DNA from: Perca fluviatilis
Taxonomy: Eukaryota > Chordata > Actinopteri > Perciformes > Percidae
Direction: 5' to 3'
Length of the DNA: 64,000 nucleotides
Assembly: GCF_010015445.1 (NCBI RefSeq)
Contig: NC_053128.1
Span: 7,905,340 to 7,969,339 of the forward strand
Shown here: piece after piece, positions 46,129 through 56,549 of the stretch
Position numbering within the stretch: position 1 is the stretch's first letter
Layout: every line of letters begins with the position of its first letter
Program-made: the position numbers and the translations under genes
Notes under the pieces: model-generated
Databases searched by the model: none
What the model was told of the DNA's origin: nothing
Seen by the model: the letters and a program-made list of their open reading frames with translations, nothing else

Positions 46129-46796
46129 CAGGTACCAACCACCGAATTGACCAAATCTTATATATATTCTTACGCTCTTATAGCAGATGATCTGGAAAAA
46201 GTGGCCTTTCCAAACATTCTGTAACTTCCTTAGAGGCATTTGAAGGACCAATGCCAGTGTTTTTGCCAATTTTAGCGGATCGTGTGTACTGTGTGTGCAT
46301 GCTCTAGGCCTATAACATTTTGAATGTATTTCTCAAGGTAGCCTTGGTTTCCATTACACTACGGGGCCCATTCAGAGGTAAAATTGGACCAACTTTAACC
46401 TTAAGCTGCGTTCCAGGCAACCTGTAACCCGTGTTTTCACAACCTTCTACCGATGAAAGTGCCCTGCAACGACAGTCAAACCCGTAACTGAAATTATTAC
46501 TCCCCGTGAACTGGTACCAGATGGTTGTACTCCCAGTTACAGTTTTTGACGTTACACACACACATAAACAACAATGGCATCCCCTGTTGATGCTGTACAT
46601 ACGCCGGTGATTAACGGTGATAAATAAAAATAAATAGACATAAATAGGCAACGGAAAGTTATTCCGCACATTGTAATCACAACAGTACACATACGAGTGT
46701 GTACTACTACAGGTTATGTTTATTAAATGAAGCCCAAAATATGTCGCCGACTAGAAATCACTAGTATCAGCTAGCTAACGTCAACGGTAGGTAGCC

Positions 46797-46866
46797 GCTA
46801 GCTAACGCTAACGCTAGCTAACGCTAACGCTAGCTAACGCTAACGCTAGCTAACGCTAACGCTAGC
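46797..46866. repeat. Minisatellite, unit GCTAGCTAACGCTAAC
   Basis: About four tandem 16-bp units, each containing the palindrome GCTAGC. They lie in unique intergenic sequence. Confidence 0.9.
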
Positions 46867-47737
46867 TAGAAGGGTTTGTCGTGACTTTGCCTTGAACGCT
46901 ATCAAGTCGCGAGTCGTGACTTGAAGTCGTAATTTACGGGCTTAAAATTGTGTCTGGAACGCAGCATTAGATAAGGCACTTCCAGGACAGTCAGAGAACA
47001 ATATAGAATTCAGACTTTATTGTGGAGGTTTTACAGAAGAGAAAGAAAAAAAACACAATGCAGTGAAAAAGTCATTTCTTTTGGCATTTAAATATAGCTG
47101 AAGTAAAAAACCTTCAAGAATGTGAAGAACAGTTTGCACATTTCTAGATTTAAGGTCAGATTTGCAGATGTATTTCCAGTCAGGCATTCATTTTCTGTAC
47201 AGTAGAAAATCAAAAACAGCCGACTCTCGGAAGTTGAATCCATCACAGTGAACATCAAATCTGCAAAAAACAACAACAAAAAAAAGGGCCACATGTGAAC
47301 ATTTTATTTAAGATCTGAATCAGAATTAAAGTCAGAATTCGGACTTTAAATTCCAAATTCAAATACACATGTGGCCCTAATCCTCTTCCATAGCAATCAA
47401 TGGCTGCATGGAATGTAAAAATAAAAATAAAATAAAGATATGTCAAATCTACAACACACAACGGCATGGCTGCAACATGTTCAGCTGTAAAGTAGTGTAG
47501 ATGTGAACGTGGAAGATCTTGTCCAGTATGGTCCTCGTTTGAATGCCAGCTATTGGTTAGCTTTTGATGACAACAGTGTGGTCTTCCTGTGTGGTTTAAT
47601 TATCCGGCTTTCTACATCTGATCCTTTGAACCAAAGCTTCCCCCGACTTTCTAAGACTTTTTTCTATAGGCACGCGTCCCCGATGGGTGGGGCGGGGGCT
47701 GCAGGCCTCTTGTATTGTGCCCACCCTCCCGAAACGG

Positions 47738-47779
47738 CCAATCAGAGAGTGAGCGTGTGCCGGGCTCTGCAGTATAAAA
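47738..47779 (+). promoter_or_regulatory. gadd45g: Core promoter of the plus-strand gadd45 copy
   Basis: CCAAT at 47738-47742 (GGCCAATCAGAG) and TATAAAA at 47773-47779 (CAGTATAAAATG), about 31 bp apart. The start codon is 86 bp after the TATA box. Confidence 0.75.
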
Positions 47780-47864
47780 TGCAGGCAGATTCTCCACCAA
47801 ACACTCCTCTCTGGACTTCTTTTTGGAACCACATCGGCTGAACTGAAATCTCAAAAACGTCGCC

Positions 47865-48929
47865 ATGCAGTCTCCTGGGAAATCTCTGAAGGAAGCTCTG
47901 CTCTGCGCTCAGAGCGAGCAGCGACTCACCGCCGGAGTCTACGAGAGCGCCAAGATCATGACTGAGTAAGTACACCGAACGCCACTTCAGTGGATGTCGA
48001 GGTGTAAGATCCCCTTTATTGCCATTGCGTTTCGGCAAACAATGAGATTCAGGCGCACTACCTGAGTGGGAAATTGTTGGGTCTTTGTAAATGATAGAGT
48101 GTGGTCTAGACCTACTCTGCCTGCAAGGTGTCCTGAGATAACTCCTTTTGCGATTTGACACTATGAATGCAATTGAATTGAATTATACTTTAAAACATAC
48201 CGTACATTAAATGTACATTCGAAATACCTGTCTCACATCTAACTCACATACACATACTCACATGACAATTGTCAACATATGCATGTGAAAAGGGTAAAAT
48301 GGTGTATTGCACCATTTGTAATGCCATAGGACTATAAAATAGGTCCTATATTGTGATAATATAGGATTATAAAAATAAAATAGGACATATAGGCATCCTC
48401 TCCTCTTCTGAAACGGCCGACATTGATCAACATTAAACAGCAGCTGCTAACCAGAGCCTTCTTCTCTTATTGTCTCCACAGTGACCCGGACAGCGTGTCT
48501 TTCTGCGTCCTGGCCATGGACGAGGAGTTCCAGTGCGACATCGCCCTGCAGATCCACTTCACCCTCATCCAGTCCTTCTGCTTCGACAACGACATCAGCA
48601 TCGTCCGAGTGAGCGACGTGCAGCGTCTGGCCGAGATACGCCGGGCGACAAGGGCGGAACGCCTCGAAGAGCCACTGCGTCCTCATCACGGTACGTGGAG
48701 CTCAGATAACACACTTTCCGCGACTCTAAAATCACTCTAAAAATGGGGTTTCTATGGGATGCTTTCTGACAGAACTGTGTGACTAAAGCCTCTTTCCTCC
48801 CCCCTGTGTGAACAGAACCCAGCTGACGGGTCTTGGGAGGACCCTGCTCTGGAGAAGCTGCACCTGTTCTGCGAGGAGAGCCGGCGTCTGAACGACTGGG
48901 TTCCTGAGATCAGCCTCCCCGAGCGTTGA
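47865..48929 (+). pseudogene. gadd45g: GADD45 gamma-type second copy with short N-terminus and frameshift
   Basis: Exons 47865-47965, 48482-48690 and 48816-48929 mirror the minus-strand gene. The start ATG (context GTCGCCATGC) is fixed by an in-frame TGA at 47844-47846. The product therefore begins MQSPGKSLKEALL and lacks the usual MTLEE segment, then runs LTAGVYESAKIMT. Exon 2 is almost identical to the other copy through DVQRLAEI. A cluster of small indels at about 48635-48672 adds one net base. The frame then reads [18 protein letters not shown] and stops at TGA 48824-48826, giving about 106 residues. Without that extra base the exon 3 end [10 protein letters not shown] would be read. TATA, CCAAT and splice sites look functional. 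It may be a real recent pseudogene, a functional gene with a sequence error, or an allele. Confidence 0.75.
47966..48481 (+). other. Intron 1 of the plus gadd45 copy, with L2 tail fragment
   Basis: At about 48086-48186 is a plus-strand L2 3'-end fragment (GAGTGTGGTCTAGACCTACT ending in ATTGAATTGAA), matching the tail of the minus-strand L2 at 30350-30470. The last 15 bp before exon 2 belong to the inverted repeat. Confidence 0.75.
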
Positions 48930-49782
48930 TCGGCCCCCCCCCCTCGGCTGATCTTTGTTTTTTGCTCAGATGCTGTAAAGCTTCTCATCTGGAAATACTC
49001 ATCCTGATGAACAGGACGAGTCTGTTTCTACCCATCCCTGGACACTCCTGAGGAGGATTCCCCCGTCCAGGCAGCACGGCGGCCCCAGGGGCCACCCGTG
49101 GCACCGGCGCCTCTCGTCCCTTCCATGCCAAGATGGCTCTCATTCTTTATGTGAACGAGAGTCAGGTATGCCACGAGAGCGACGCATCGACCCTCATTCT
49201 TTGTGCGGATGAGGTTTGGAGAGGAAGGAGATGCGAGTTGTGCGTCCTGAGGCGGGGTCCCCCTCCAGTAGAGCAAACGTCGCACCCCGAAGCACGCGCA
49301 GCAGGAGAAGAAGCGGTGCTGAGACAGAGGCGTTCTTAAAAAAAGAGACTTTTTTTAAAGACGTCCTCTTATCGCTGAGCAACACGACAACAGTTGCAAT
49401 CAGCGGAAATGTTTCCCACTTTCCAGAATTGTCTTAATTCTCTAAAGGTTTCACTTTAGAAATTTAACAATGACAAATAATATTCGAAAACGTAACAAAA
49501 AAAAACAAAACATCGCAAAAAAGTTTATTCTCTAAAGGTTTCACTTTAGAAAATGTAACAATTACAAATATTATTCTAAAACTTAAAAAAAACATTGGAT
49601 AACAAAAAGTTTATTCTCTAAAGGTTTCACTTTAGAGAATGGCTAAATGAAGCTAATGTTAAAAATGATGAGAATTTGTTAAGATTGTCTTATGAACATT
49701 TACTTATGTACTGAAGACAGCCATGTAAAGCAAATGAATAAAAGATTTAACTCTGGATGTTCCAAAATCCTGTTGGAGCAAA
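48467..49782 (+). repeat. Right arm of the 1.3-kb inverted repeat
   Basis: Counterpart of 41607-42937 in reverse orientation, covering exon 2, intron 2, exon 3 and the 3'UTR. Its 3'UTR ends with AATAAA (49737-49742). In the other arm that signal is mutated to an A-run. Confidence 0.92.
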
Positions 49783-49825
49783 AAAAAAAGAAAGGCTGTC
49801 TAAAGGTTTCACTTTAGAAATGTAA
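49438..49825 (+). repeat. Hairpin motif repeated in the gadd45 3'UTR
   Basis: TTCTCTAAAG-GTTTCA-CTTTAGAGAA, a near-perfect stem of 10 bp with a 6-nt loop, occurs at about 49437-49461, 49529-49553 and 49615-49640. A fourth, partial copy (TCTAAAGGTTTCACTTTAGA) lies at about 49799-49819, beyond the inverted repeat arm. Spacing is about 85-92 bp, with poly(A) and AATATTC filler between. Equivalent copies in the other arm are 41748-41773, 41837-41862 and 41926-41950. Confidence 0.9.
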
Positions 49826-50187
49826 CACTAATAGAAAAACAATACGCAAAAAGTGTTAAAATTAAAATAATACGAAAGTGTGTGAATCTGAAAATATAAA
49901 AAATATATGAAGAAAAAATAAATGAAAATGTAGTACTTTCTGAGAGTTTCACTTCCGCTTTATTGCGGCTATGTTAAATGAAATTATATGTTCACTGGAT
50001 ATCTGAGCTGTTGTGATATTAAAGCAAATAAATAAAATGGTTGAATTCAATATTGCCTTCTGACTTTTCCATCGAAAGCTTTAAGTCTGTACACCTTTGA
50101 CTTTCTGAGCCCTTTTTGGGGAGTTCTTTCAAAGTTTCCTGTACTTTAACATCTTGACCAACCCTGCTGCAATCAGTCTGCAATTTA

Positions 50188-50801
50188 AAGGTCCCATGAC
50201 ATGGTGCTCTTTGGATACTTTTATATATACCTTAGTGTTCCCTAATACTGTATCTGAAGTCTCTTTTATATATACCTTAGTGTTCCCTAATACTGTATCT
50301 GAAGTCTCTTTTATATAGACCTCAGTGTTCCCCTAATACTGTATCTAAAGTCTCTTTCCCAAAATTCAGCCATTTTGCAGAATTACAGCCACTAGAGCCA
50401 GTCCCACAATGAGCTTTCCTTAGTATGTGCCATTTCTGTGTCTGTAGCTATTGAGGAGGAGAGAGGGGGGGGCAAGGTGGAGGGTGGGGGTGTGGCCTTG
50501 ACCAACTGCCACTTTGCTCGTTTGAAAGCCATGATGTCTCTCTCTCATGGGTGGGCTAAATTCTCTGGGCGGGCAAAGCAGAGAAAGGGGAGGTAACCTT
50601 GCTCCTTATGACCTCATAAGGAGAAGATTCCTGATCGGTCCATCTGAGCTTTCATTTTCTCAAAGGCAGAGCAGGATACCCAGGGCTCGGTTTACACCTA
50701 TCGCCATTTCTAGCCACTGGGGGACCATAGGCAGGCTGGGGGAACTCATATTACTGTTAAAAAACCTCATAAAGTGAAATTTTCATGCCATGGGACCTTG
50801 A
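50188..50801. mobile_element. MITE (AAGGTCCCATGACATGG) with internal tandem triplication
   Basis: Left end AAAGGTCCCATGACATG and right end CATGCCATGGGACCTT are imperfect inverted repeats. Inside, a ~53-bp unit (CCTTAGTGTTCCCTAATACT and flank) is repeated three times at about 50218-50358. Non-coding. Confidence 0.75.
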
Positions 50802-51184
50802 AAACAACAGCCAACACTTCAGGTCTTTATGTTTCTACCTCTTTGCACTTTCACATCCGTTCATCACATCCATTTGGAGAGTCTTTAATTTGGAGTACTC
50901 TGAAGTATTTGCTGCCTTAAAGTGGATGCTTTAACAAATCAATGCTGTTATTTGAAGGCGAGACATGAAATATAGTGCAGTGTGTGACATTTATGTATTT
51001 CAGAATTATTATTTAAGTACAGAAGACGAAAAGGAAAATAAGGAGGATGGGAAACACGTGTTCAAGTTCTGAGTTTAAAGTAAGAATTGTGAGAATGAAG
51101 TCCAGACATTCTGACTGTGAACTCAGAACCCTAATCCTCTTCCGTAGGTTAGGAATGATAGACACATTTCCCTCCACTTTGTTT

Positions 51185-51744
51185 TTGTTATTTAAATTGT
51201 ATCAATAACTGACATACAACATAGGTCAAGGTGAACAAAGCATAGGTAAAACAGTATGTCACTTCCCCTCAAATCCCCTACCCACCCGGGTGGGGAGGGG
51301 GTGTGACAGCTGGCATCAAATGGAGCAGTCCAGAAGGAGCTCAGTCAGTCAGGAGATAAGCTGAGTGGAGTCAACGAGTTCTATGAAAGGGTTCCATGTC
51401 TCTAGGAATGTTGAGGTAGAGCCTTTCAAAGATCTAAGCTTGAAATTGTCGAGCACTTCTTTAATCCGGCGGTGCGTGTGTGTTGGAAGCTTCCAGTTGA
51501 GCAAGATCAGTCTCCGAACTAGCAGAGATGTAAACTCCAGGGCCCGCCTCAGCGCAACAAGGAGGTTAGCGTCAGGGGAAATGACAAAAATGGCTGACAA
51601 AGGCTTTGGGGGTGGGGGGGGGATAATGTGCTCATAAGCTCTGCTCATGGTGTCAAAAGTGTTCATCCAGAAAGTTGTTAATTTAGGGCAAGACCAGAAC
51701 ACATGAGTGTGGTTGACAGGAGACTGGTTACGCCTCTTACACAA
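51185..51744 (-). pseudogene. L1-type LINE ORF2 C-terminal fragment
   Basis: The minus-strand frame 51744-51349 reads THVFWSCPKLTTFWMNTFD, then LEFTSLLVRRLILLNWK and FLETWNPFIELVDST. This is the C-terminal region, with its CCHC-like Cys-His pattern, of fish L1/Tx1 ORF2. It is 5'-truncated; the non-coding tail with CCTACCCACCCGGGTGG extends to about 51185. Confidence 0.8.
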
Positions 51745-53224
51745 TGGAGTATATTTTATATAATATTTTTAGAATTATATACTGAGACGGATGGCACCTG
51801 AAGGCTGCGCAGCAGACGAGTGACAGTTCTGTCATTCAGCTGATTAGACTAACGGCTCATTGCTCTTCCAATTTATAAACTGAAAAAAATGATTCTGGAA
51901 ACTTTTATTTTCTCATAAACATTCCCACCATAACCACTGCCTAAATTAAGATGGAATATTATGCAAGCACAGCTGCAAAATCAGGCTTCCTTTTACAAGT
52001 TTAAAGGGATAGTTTGACATGTGGAAAATGTGATAATTTACTTTCTTGCTGAAAGTTAAGGGAAAAAGGATTCACTCTCTTGTCTCTAAATATGCATCTA
52101 AAAAGGCAGCAGGTGGTTACCGGTAGTTTAGCTTAGCTTAGCATTAGGGCTAGAAACAGTCAGGGGTGCTGACACGGAGACTCTGGGACAAAAGGGCCTT
52201 TACTTAAGCAAAAAGGGTTGATTTTTATTGACCTGAGACACGCATGCACACAATCTGGGCTGGACTTAGCTTTAGCATTAAGCTAATTCCGCTGTTCACA
52301 GTCAACACAGAAGGAACAAAATATTCCAGAATCCTGCAGCAACTTAGCATCTGACGCAACTAATGATGTGATAGGCGGCAAAACCGCTTTGTGCCGGCCA
52401 TTCCATCGATTTCCTGTGGGGGGGAGAGCGGTGCCGCCCAACTATGCGCTGCGCTGCGCTGCGCTGCCCCTGGCATCGCGCACCGCTCAGATTTGCCGCT
52501 GTGCGCTGCGCTCAAAGTTCAAATTATTTCAACTTTGACCTATTTGCCGCTGACCTTTCGAAAGCGCAACCAATGGGATGACAGCATGTGGTTACGTAGC
52601 AACGGGAAATAGCTTCCTTGCGCCCTACCTAGCAGTGCTCAGAGAATTTTTTGGACGTTTTTTAGCATCTGATAAGATGTTCTGATCACAGTGGCTCTGC
52701 GCTGACTTTTGTGACTCACTGATTCCTTACTTTTATTGGAAAAAAAATGTCATGCTAGCTTTCAGTATGATCAGAAGTAGGGGTGTGACGAGGCGCTCGG
52801 CTCACGAGACGAGACGACGCACGAGATTGGGTTCACGAGAACGAAACGGGATTTGAACACTTTTTTTTAAAGAAAACTTTGAAATTAGAACGACTGTAAG
52901 AGGAACGTATAGTCTTTTATTCAATCGAAAGTCACACAATGAAGAAGGAGCACTGTGAAAGGTTTACGCCACAAACTCAAGTGACTGGCTTCTCTCGTGT
53001 AGAACTACTGTAGCGCAAGTCGTAGCTTTATATCATGGACACACTTTTTCTTTTTCTCAAGATGGCGCCAGTGTATGTGGCCGGCCGTATGTGGCCGCAA
53101 ATTGTGTGTAATTTTACTGTTTGTGTCACTGTTTATGCAATGTACTGACTCTCTGCTGAAGCCATTTTTATCTTCCACTGATTTTGAGAGGTTTTATATA
53201 TATATATACACATACATATATATA

Positions 53225-53762
53225 CAGTACAGGCCAAAAGTTTGGACACACTTTCTCATTCAATACGTTTCCTTTTATTTTTTTATGACTATTTACATTG
53301 TAGATTTTCACTGAAGGCATCAAAACTATGAATGAACACATATGGAATTTTGTACTTAACAAATAAGTGTGAAATAACTGAAAACATGTCTTATATTTTA
53401 GATTCCTCAAAGTAGCCACCCTTTGCTTTTTTATTAATAAGGGAAAAAATTCCACTAATTAACCCTGACAAAGCACACCTGTGAAGTGAAAACCATTTCA
53501 GGTGACTACCTCATGAAGCTCATTGAGAGAACACCAAGGGTTTGCAGAGTTATCAAAAAAAGCAAAGGGTGGCTACTTTGAGGAATCTAAAATATAAGAC
53601 ATGTTTTCAGTTATTTCACACTTTTTTTGTGAAGTACATAATTCCATATGTGTTCATTCATAGTGTTGATGGCTGCCGGTGAGAATCTACAATGTAAATA
53701 GTCATGAAAATAAAGGAAACGCATTGAATGAGAAGGTGTGTCCAAACTTTTGGCCTGTACTG
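53225..53762. mobile_element. Non-autonomous Tc1-like element with long terminal inverted repeats
   Basis: The ends CAGTACAGGCCAAAAGTTTG and complement lie at TA sites (53223-53224 and 53763-53764). The arms pair for about 190-200 bp, enclosing only about 130 bp. There is no transposase, so it is an internal-deletion derivative of a Tc1 element of a different family from the one at 17005. Confidence 0.88.
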
Positions 53763-54149
53763 TATATATATATATATTTTGCAAAATGTTTTTCAGTTAC
53801 AAGGCTGTAGTGACTTTGTCACTTTTTTCAAAGTTTTTGTCGCTGTTTTTGAAGTCTGTCACCTTTTTTTGACCTATTCTTGCCTTTTTTCTGTCTTTTT
53901 TTTTCTTCAAAGTTTTGTTTGTGTTGCCTTCCTTCTTTCTACCGTCTTTTTCCAATATTTTTTTTGTCTTTTTCCATCAGCATTTTAATGTTCTCCAGGT
54001 CCAAGGCTGTTGTTTAGTAAATCTATCGCTGACATCGCTGTAACTGTTCCTCTTTATAGACTTTTTTTCTTCTACCAAAAATTATTCGCGCTGGTTAGGG
54101 GTTACATGGCTTAAAAAAACTGTTTAAAGGGGGAACATTATTGAAAAAA

Positions 54150-54645
54150 GCTTGAGAGCCACTGCCTTACCGGAACTCGTAAACGAGAGCACATTAGTTC
54201 TTGCCTCCCTTCACTGGCTACCGGTTTGCTTTAGAATACATTTTAAGATTCTGTTCGTTTTTTTAAAGCTATTTAAGTTTAAGCCCCAAGCTTATATCGC
54301 TGAACTACTGAAGCCGCACGCTCCTCCGAGGTCGTTAAGGTCTGCTGACCAGCTACTCCTTGCTGTCCCAGGAACGCGGCTCAAAAAAAGGGGGGATCTC
54401 AGTCATGGCCCCCAGGCTGTGGAATGAACTGCCTCTGCATGTCAGACTGGCCCACAGCCTTCACATTTTCAAATCACGAGCTGTATTCTGCATTTTCATT
54501 TTCCTAGTTTGGTACTTGTTTTAAATGTTCGTTTTGTTACTCGTGTGTTTAGAATCTGTCCTAAATCACGTCAATGTCCAGCCCTTTGGTCAACCTGGTT
54601 GTTTTAAATGGGCTTTAAAATATAAAGTTGGATTGGATTGGATGA
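54150..54645 (+). pseudogene. L2-like LINE 3' fragment
   Basis: The frame reads [20 protein letters not shown] and then, after shifts, MAPRLWNELPLHVR. It ends at GGATTGGATTGG tandem repeats (about 54631-54642). It has the same conserved block as the minus-strand L2 at 30350-31756 but is an independently inserted, more decayed copy. Confidence 0.75.
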
Positions 54646-54923
54646 TGGTGCTCGCATCGGAAGTGACGCTGCAGCTTAATGAAGGTGATCTTTTTGCTCC
54701 CGGCACACGCTGCTTCTTGTCTTTTCTTTCTCTCGTTTGTGATTCAGAACCTTTGAGAGGCTTTTGTGTCTTTGGATTCAAACTCTGAAGTCACTCTGAC
54801 CCGCATGTTGCCTGTCACTGCAAACTGTGGAGGAGTCAACAGCTGCTGCAGCCCCCCCCCCCCACCCCATGCCCCAATGTGACACACACCACTCCCCTCT
54901 CTCTCTCTCTCTCTCTCTATTAA

Positions 54924-55319
54924 CCCTGCTGTTGTCCTCGGGTCATATTTGACCCGTTTTCAAAAAGTTTCTTTATGAGAAAATTTGGGTTTCTTTCAGT
55001 GAAATTGTCAACAAAAAAAAATCGAAAAACATAGCGTGGATGGTTCCCTACAATAACTGATCAGTTCACTACTTTCATTGAATTTGAGGTGTTTTATTCA
55101 ATTTTATAGCATTTTGAAGAAGAAAAAATGATACAAGAACATTGAAAAACTTGACAAAATGTCAAAAAAAAAAAAAGATTTAAATAAGTGGAGGAAAAAA
55201 AGAACAAAAACGTCAAAAATGCGCAAAAAATAAACCAGACAAAGTGACAAAAACGTCGGGACTAGTGAGAAAAAGTGTTGACCATTTTTAGTTTTGACCC
55301 AAAAAAAACGACACAAGGG
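54924..55319. mobile_element. piggyBac-like MITE with TTAA duplication
   Basis: CCCTGCTGTTG at the left and CACAAGGG at the right are flanked by TTAA at 54920-54923 and 55320-55323. The interior has GGGTCATATTTGACCC. 396 bp, non-coding. Confidence 0.75.
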
Positions 55320-55323
55320 TTAA

Positions 55324-56549
55324 AAGTGCTCATTACACCTTGATATAATGCAACGTTTCACACGAATAAACAACAGCAGACCAAAGAAAAAGAAGAGCGA
55401 CTGATCCTGAGTCTGTGACTAAAACCTGCCCCAGCTTCACCATTCACTGTGCTAACCCTAACCATCACACGTGCGCGTATACACAAACACAAACACCGTT
55501 CATGTCCAAAAAGAAAGACAAAAAAAAATAAAAAATGGACCAAGCAGGTCCGGCTGAAACGCAATTACCCCTTTAAATCTCCACGGCAACCAACCCAGCA
55601 CTCACTCCATCTGCTGTCCAATTAAATGATGAGGATAAAGGGAGAGAGGAGGAGGAGGAAGAGGCAGTGTGCCGGGCACAAGCCTGCTGCCGTTCATCCA
55701 TTCAGGACCAAATCCTGACTGAGAGCAACATCCCCCCAACACCAGAGGGCCGGTAACGGCAACGAATACTTTGTTTACAGCAGACTTTTTACTTCTACTC
55801 CTTACATTTTAAAAATAGCCTCGTTTACTCCTATTTCAGTTCGGTTTGTTTTCATCCCGGCTTGTCATCGTTAAAAAAAAAAACACAAAAAAAAACAAAA
55901 AACTATCCAGATATATCGCGCCATCCGGATAGCAAAATACGAATCACACTATGGCCACGCCAAGACCCGCCCTACGAAGCAGCTCGATTGGTTGGGGTTA
56001 GGCATTTGACCTCGAAGTGGTTAAGGTTAGGTTTGGTTTAAAACGCTTGGTTTGGGTTTAGGGATTGGTCAATGGATAGGATCTGTACATGTAAGCATGG
56101 ACGCCTGGCCAATAGTAGTGTGTGAATGCTATTGAAGGGCGGGTCTTGGCGTGGCTATAGAAGGAAAAAGAAATATTGCATCCGGATAAAGTGAATTTGA
56201 TTGTGGTTGGATGAGAAGTATAAACATATACCATTCCTACCCCTGAGGTGGGATAGTGCACTATAGGGCCCTGTGGGGGCGGGCTAAGCTTTTGTCCTTA
56301 ATGGCAGTTTTCCCCACTTACATTACTTTTACTTTTATACTTTAAGTAGTTTTGAAACCAGTACTTTTACACTTTTACTTGAGTAAAAAGCTTGATACTT
56401 CAACTTCTACAGAAGTCTTTTCAAACCCTAGTATCTGTACTTCTACTTGAGTAATGAATGGGAATACTTTTGACACCTCGGCCCAACAACAACACAACAC
56501 AGGCCCTGCAGGATGGAGCTGCACCCACTGACAGTAACAGCAAACCTAA
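55324..56549. other. Gene-free stretch
   Basis: No coding gene. It has purine-rich GGAGGAGGAGGAAGAGG near 55648-55665 and a short inverted pair around GCCACGCCAAGACCCGCCC / GGGCGGGTCTTGGCGTGGC (about 55955-55973 and 56137-56155) bounding a ~200-bp MITE-like piece. An ACTTTTACTTGAGTAAAA repeat lies near 56360-56390. Confidence 0.5.

Larger units (their letters stand above)
43352..47690. other. Region between the head-to-head gadd45 genes
   Basis: No coding gene found. It contains candidate regulatory blocks (44258-44445, 44640-44690, 45060-45260), a hairpin (46062-46128), a 16-bp minisatellite (about 46797-46866) and poly(T) at about 45279-45296. An inverted CACATGTGGCCC pair (about 47287 and 47371) bounds a small MITE-like piece. 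At 43968-43980 there is CAAATGCAAATG, an overlapping octamer/E-box. Confidence 0.5.
49826..53224. other. Gene-free repeat-rich region downstream of the gadd45 pair
   Basis: Besides the listed MITE and L1 fragment, it contains a hAT-like fragment from about 52779 (TAGGGGTGTGACGAGGCGC) and GCGCTGCGCTGCGCTGC short tandem units near 52445-52468. A (TA)n tract lies at about 53198-53212. No conserved coding exon was recognised. Confidence 0.5.
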
